Under the pieces are notes generated by a model. It ran no database searches. It saw only the letters and a program-made list of their open reading frames with translations, and was not told where the DNA came from. 64,000 bases of DNA from Parabacteroides goldsteinii DSM 19448 = WAL 12034 (GTDB taxonomy: Bacteria > Bacteroidota > Bacteroidia > Bacteroidales > Tannerellaceae). Of this stretch, positions 60,814 through 64,000 are shown piece by piece. Where the stretch lies: positions 1,033,011-1,097,010 of the forward strand of contig NZ_KQ033913.1 in the NCBI RefSeq assembly GCF_000969835.1. The letters run 5' to 3'. The translations under genes and the position numbers were made by a program. The first letter of the stretch is position 1. Every line of letters starts with the position of its first letter.

Positions 60814-61135
60814 TTTGTTTTTGTTGTAATATATTGATAGCTATTTATTTATATTCTATATTTCGATTTATTTTATGGCTGATTTTGTTTAAATCTTTTA
60901 TCTTATACAATGATATAAAAAAATACAATAACTATGTAAAAGTAAAGAATGTTGGAATGGGCTTTCATAAGGTTTTATATCTGATAAGTAACTGGGAAAC
61001 AGGATATGTTGAAAAATTGAGGTAAATTGAAACCAATAAGGGAAAATAGTTGTATCGTTTGGCTGTGTGGGCAGATATATTATGCTTATATTTATCCCCT
61101 GTTTGTAAAATCTATTTACTTAATAAGGCAAAGAT

Positions 61136-62053
61136 ATGTCACGGGAGAAAATATTGATAAGGACTTCATGGATAAGCACGATTGGTAACGCTGTACTTTC
61201 CGTATCGAAAATTATTGTAGGTTTATTGGCTGGCAGTTTAGCCGTATTGGGGGACGGTATCGATTCGGCGACAGATGTAATTATTTCTGTTGTGATGATT
61301 TTTACGGCGCGTATTATGAGCCGGCCACCTTCTAAAAAGTATGTGTTCGGCTATGAGAAAGCGGAGAGTATTGCAACGAAGATCCTGTCGCTTGTAATAT
61401 TTTATGCCGGTGTGCAGATGCTGTTGTCGTCTGTTGAAAGTATTTTTTCGGATGAGGCAAAAGAGATACCGTCTGCTATTGCTATATATGTTACTGTCTT
61501 TTCTATTGCCGGCAAACTTCTGCTGGCGTTATATCAGTATAAGCAAGGAAAGAAAATCAATAGTTCCATGCTGACGGCAAATGCTGTCAATATGCGTAAT
61601 GACGTGGTTATCTCATCCGGTGTTCTGCTGGGATTGATATTCACGTTTATATTTAAATTGCCGATACTCGACTCGGTTACCGGATTGATAATAAGCCTGT
61701 TCATTATAAAATCATCTATCGGTATCTTCATGGACTCCAATGTCGAACTGATGGATGGTGTGAAAGATGTCAATGTATATAATAAGATATTTGAAGCTGT
61801 AGAGAAAGTGCCAGGTGCAGGTAATCCACACCGGGTTAGGTCGAGGATGATAGGAAACCTGTATAATATTACCCTCGACATAGAAGTGGACCCACAGATG
61901 ACACTTATGCAAGCCCATGAAATTGCCGATGCCGTAGAGAAAAGTATTGAAAACTCGATAGACAATGTATATGATATTCTGGTGCATGTGGAACCTGCCG
62001 GAAAATGTCAGACGGATGAGAAGTTTGGTATCGACAAGGGGATGGTAGAATAA
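61136..62053 (+). CDS. Cation diffusion facilitator family transporter
   Basis: A 305-residue protein. Six TM helices in the first 200 residues with the metal-site motifs AVLGDGIDSATDVIISVVMI (DxxxD) and MRNDVVISSGVLLG, then a cytoplasmic C-terminal domain (GNPHRVRSRMIGNLYNITLD, ILVHVEPAGK). It exports divalent metal ions such as zinc, iron or manganese against protons. It is a single gene; metal specificity cannot be read from sequence alone. Confidence 0.93.
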   Translation: MSREKILIRTSWISTIGNAVLSVSKIIVGLLAGSLAVLGDGIDSATDVIISVVMIFTARIMSRPPSKKYVFGYEKAESIATKILSLVIFYAGVQMLLSSVESIFSDEAKEIPSAIAIYVTVFSIAGKLLLALYQYKQGKKINSSMLTANAVNMRNDVVISSGVLLGLIFTFIFKLPILDSVTGLIISLFIIKSSIGIFMDSNVELMDGVKDVNVYNKIFEAVEKVPGAGNPHRVRSRMIGNLYNITLDIEVDPQMTLMQAHEIADAVEKSIENSIDNVYDILVHVEPAGKCQTDEKFGIDKGMVE

Positions 62054-62198
62054 TCTGTCGACGTGTGTTACTATCCCAATGGTAATCCGTAATTTGGGTA
62101 TAAATATCTGTAATCCGTCTACAGTCTGGTTGTCACTGTTTCCTTATTTTTGCAGCATCGAAAGGAAGATGATAAAATACCATTAAATAAGGAAGCGT

Positions 62199-62711
62199 AT
62201 GAAAAATAATTCAGTAATTATCCTGATTTGCATGGCACTCTTTGCAGTGAATGTGTGCAACAGTAAGAACAATAACGGAAATAATCAAACAGTAGAAATA
62301 ATGGAAGATAAAACTCAAGTAAAAGAACCGGTATTGGGACTGGGCAATCCTATTACTGCTAACTTCAGCGGCGATGCCTGGCTGAAGATGCTTTCCACAC
62401 AACCGGAATATGATTGTAACATTTATAATGTAACTTTCGCCCCCGGCACCCGCAACAACTGGCATTCCCACGCAGTAGGACAAATCCTGCTTTGTACTGA
62501 AGGAGTCGGCTATTACCAGGAAAGAGGCAAACCGGCCCAACGCTTGCAACCGGGCGATGTGGTAAATATTCCGGCCAATACTGTCCACTGGCATGGTGCT
62601 GCACCCGACAGCCGTTTTACACATATCGGAATCACTCCGAAGGTAAGCGAAAACAGTGCGGAATGGCTTGGCGAAGTGACTGATGAGGAATATACGGAAG
62701 CTGTAAAATAG
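62199..62711 (+). CDS. Cupin-domain protein, secreted or lipid-anchored
   Basis: A 170-residue protein with an N-terminal hydrophobic signal (VIILICMALFAVNVC). The cupin motif 1 is APGTRNNWHSHAVGQILLCT (WHSH...Q) and motif 2 is LQPGDVVNIPANTVHWHGAA; the His/Glu ligands for a metal are present. Relatives bind quinones or small organic molecules, and some are quercetinase-like. The divergent functional partner is probably the AraC regulator that follows 66 bp downstream. Confidence 0.85.
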   Translation: MKNNSVIILICMALFAVNVCNSKNNNGNNQTVEIMEDKTQVKEPVLGLGNPITANFSGDAWLKMLSTQPEYDCNIYNVTFAPGTRNNWHSHAVGQILLCTEGVGYYQERGKPAQRLQPGDVVNIPANTVHWHGAAPDSRFTHIGITPKVSENSAEWLGEVTDEEYTEAVK

Positions 62712-62717
62712 TCGAAG

Positions 62718-62750
62718 TTTGACTGATATAACAAAAATCTATTAACTTTG
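62718..62750 (+). promoter_or_regulatory. Promoter of the AraC-family gene
   Basis: TTTG (62718-62721), 21 bases, TAACTTTG (62743-62750): a full match to the -33/-7 pattern, 26 bp before the ATG at 62777. Confidence 0.6.
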
Positions 62751-62776
62751 TACTGAAACATTTAAAAGGAAAGACT

Positions 62777-63673
62777 ATGGCTGAAATAGAAAAAATGGAT
62801 CATATCTGCCAGTATAATGACCGGATAGGGCAGGAAACGTTGCACCCGCTGGTTAGCGTGATCGACTTCTCGAAAGTAGCGGGCATAAAACGTGCCCGGA
62901 TGAGTTACGGCTTTTATGCAGTCTTCCTGAAAGAGGTAAAATGCGGCGACTTGCAATATGGACGTAATTATTATGATTACCAGGAAGGCACGATGGTTTT
63001 CACGGGTCCGGGCCAGGTGGTCGGTGTGTCGAATGACGGAGAGGTGATAAAGCCGAAAGGGTGGGCGTTGCTGTTTCATCCGGATTTGATTCGGGGGACG
63101 ACACTCGGACGCAATATAAAGAATTATAATTTCTTCTCCTATGAAGTATATGAGGCTCTCCACTTGTCGGAACAGGAGCGGCAAATCGTAATCGATTGCC
63201 TGAAGAATATAGAACTGGAACTGTCCAGGGGGATCGATAAACACAGCCGGATGCTGATTGTTTCCAATATCGAACTGTTGCTCAACTACTGCTTGCGCTT
63301 CTATGACCGTCAGTTTATTACCCGCGAGAATGTAAATAAAGATACATTGTCGAAGTTTGAGAAGATATTGAACGACTATTTCCTGTCGGATAAGCCACAA
63401 GAGATTGGGTTGCCGTCTGTGCAATATTGTGCAGACCAGTTACATCTTTCCGCAAATTACCTGGGCGACTTGATTAAAAAGGAAACAGGCAAATCGGCTC
63501 AGGAACATATACAGTTGATGTTGATTGACATGGCGAAGGAAAAGGTGCTTGACACCAGCCGTTCTATCAGCGAAATAGCTTATGAAATGGGATTTAAGTA
63601 TCCGCAGCATTTCACCCGTCTTTTCAAGAAGTGCGTAGGAACTTCTCCGAACGAGTACCGGGCGCAGAACTAA
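62777..63673 (+). CDS. AraC family transcriptional regulator
   Basis: A 298-residue protein. The N-terminal half is a cupin-like ligand pocket (YDYQEGTMVFTGPGQVVGVS, WALLFHPDLIRGT). The last 100 residues carry two helix-turn-helix motifs: LHLSANYLGDLIKKETGKSA and SISEIAYEMGFKYPQHFTRL, then FKKCVGTSPNEYR. This subgroup usually activates neighbouring oxidoreductase or cupin genes, so the cupin gene upstream is a likely target. Confidence 0.92.
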   Translation: MAEIEKMDHICQYNDRIGQETLHPLVSVIDFSKVAGIKRARMSYGFYAVFLKEVKCGDLQYGRNYYDYQEGTMVFTGPGQVVGVSNDGEVIKPKGWALLFHPDLIRGTTLGRNIKNYNFFSYEVYEALHLSEQERQIVIDCLKNIELELSRGIDKHSRMLIVSNIELLLNYCLRFYDRQFITRENVNKDTLSKFEKILNDYFLSDKPQEIGLPSVQYCADQLHLSANYLGDLIKKETGKSAQEHIQLMLIDMAKEKVLDTSRSISEIAYEMGFKYPQHFTRLFKKCVGTSPNEYRAQN

Positions 63674-63689
63674 AGTATGAGAAATAATG

Positions 63690-63733
63690 AATGGCATGCA
63701 GATTGAATAAATAATTTTAATTTGCATGCCATT
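63690..63733 (+). terminator. Terminator after the AraC gene
   Basis: AATGGCATGCA (63690-63700) and TGCATGCCATT (63723-63733) form a perfect 11-bp stem followed by TGTTATT. Confidence 0.75.
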
Positions 63734-63832
63734 TGTTATTATGAAACATCCATGAAATAAATTTCGTCCAAGAGAATGTAAATAGGGGGGTATTGTTTAC
63801 TTTAGTGTCATTCACTCGAAAAAACGAATGCA

Positions 63833-64000
63833 ATGAAAACAGTACCTTTTGAACAAGTCATCCTCCGGGGTTGTGGAATAGATGTCCACAAGGACATGGT
63901 AGTTGCTACGATAAGTGGCGAAGGTCTCAAAACTGAAACCCGCAGTTACAAGACCTTCAGTAGTTCTTTGACAGAATTAAAAGAATGGTTATTATCCAGT
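63833..64000 (+). mobile_element. IS110-family transposase, start only (cut by the window end)
   Basis: From the ATG at 63833 the frame reads MKTVPFEQVILRGCGIDVHK, DMVVATISGEGLKTETRSYK and runs off the window. GIDVHKD is the first Asp motif of the DEDD (RuvC-like) transposases of the IS110 family. The element's left end should lie in the 100 bases before the ATG; IS110 members lack obvious long inverted repeats and none is visible. Confidence 0.85.

Larger units (their letters stand above)
60576..61135. other. Gene-free intergenic region with paired palindromes
   Basis: This is the regulatory space between the capsule operon and the cation efflux gene. It holds the two palindromes listed separately. 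The 63-residue frame at 60834-61025 looks accidental. Confidence 0.7.

Noticed and set aside
60834..61025. 63-residue plus-strand frame in the capsule/efflux intergenic region
   Set aside because: Hydrophobic by base composition only, with no ribosome site and no recognisable motif.

Overview
The window looks like chromosome of a gut Bacteroidales bacterium, most likely Parabacteroides or a close Bacteroides relative. The signs are Mfa/FimA-type (type V) fimbrillin lipoproteins, BACON domains, a DUF4248/HU/cell-wall-hydrolase module beside a capsule locus, capsule proteins of the Wzi, SLBB-export and Wzz types, and many promoters with the Bacteroidetes -7 element TAnnTTTG. The genus is an inference from gene content; no rRNA is present.

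Layout. 1-10.8 kb: a plus-strand type V fimbria operon: DUF3575 protein (cut by the window start), DUF5119 lipoprotein, five fimbrillin-like lipoproteins and a 998-residue BACON-repeat protein with a C-terminal lectin-like domain, probably the tip adhesin. 10.9-17.1 kb: an HU gene, then a decayed accessory region. It holds fragments of two YhcG/DUF1016 nucleases and two DUF234-type ATPases, a lysis-like cassette (HU-like protein, small membrane protein, M15 peptidase, lipoprotein), a YdeI-like gene, and an attC-like hairpin. 17.2-24.1 kb: core genes: thioredoxin-like lipoprotein, DoxD/DoxA protein and DUF6132 protein in one operon; recR, glycosyltransferase, acetyltransferase; YqgE; an aminotransferase; two identical tRNA-Asp genes.

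24.1-30.6 kb: an AT-rich segment next to the second tRNA-Asp. It carries three translationally coupled genes: a Fic protein, a 1234-residue SF1 helicase with a C-terminal phospholipase D nuclease (architecture of type II Mokosh anti-phage proteins), and a 379-residue protein ending in an HWRRGHWRNQ motif. This is the best candidate for a little-described defence system. 30.8-37.1 kb: assorted chromosomal genes (hydrolase, two acetyltransferases, TonB-like protein, AlkZ-related protein, helicase with four helicase-associated repeats).

37.1-60.6 kb: capsule region. On the minus strand lie Wzz-like, SLBB export, a small lipoprotein and Wzi, then a phage-like replication module (primase, DnaB, winged-helix protein, DUF4248). 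The primase is split by a short palindromic element. On the plus strand are an HU-like gene, a glucosaminidase and a small protein. From 60.6 down to 49.0 kb one long minus-strand operon encodes an initiating sugar-phosphate transferase, flippase, polymerase, an IspD/TarI-like cytidylyltransferase, an NAD-dependent epimerase/reductase, a ribulose-phosphate epimerase, two TagF-like polyol-phosphate transferases and two glycosyltransferases, which suggests a teichoic-acid-like polyol-phosphate capsule. Upstream of it two related 32-bp palindromes flank a 110-bp AT-rich segment, as expected for an invertible promoter. 61.1-64 kb: a cation efflux pump, a cupin protein, an AraC regulator, and the start of an IS110-family transposase cut by the window end.
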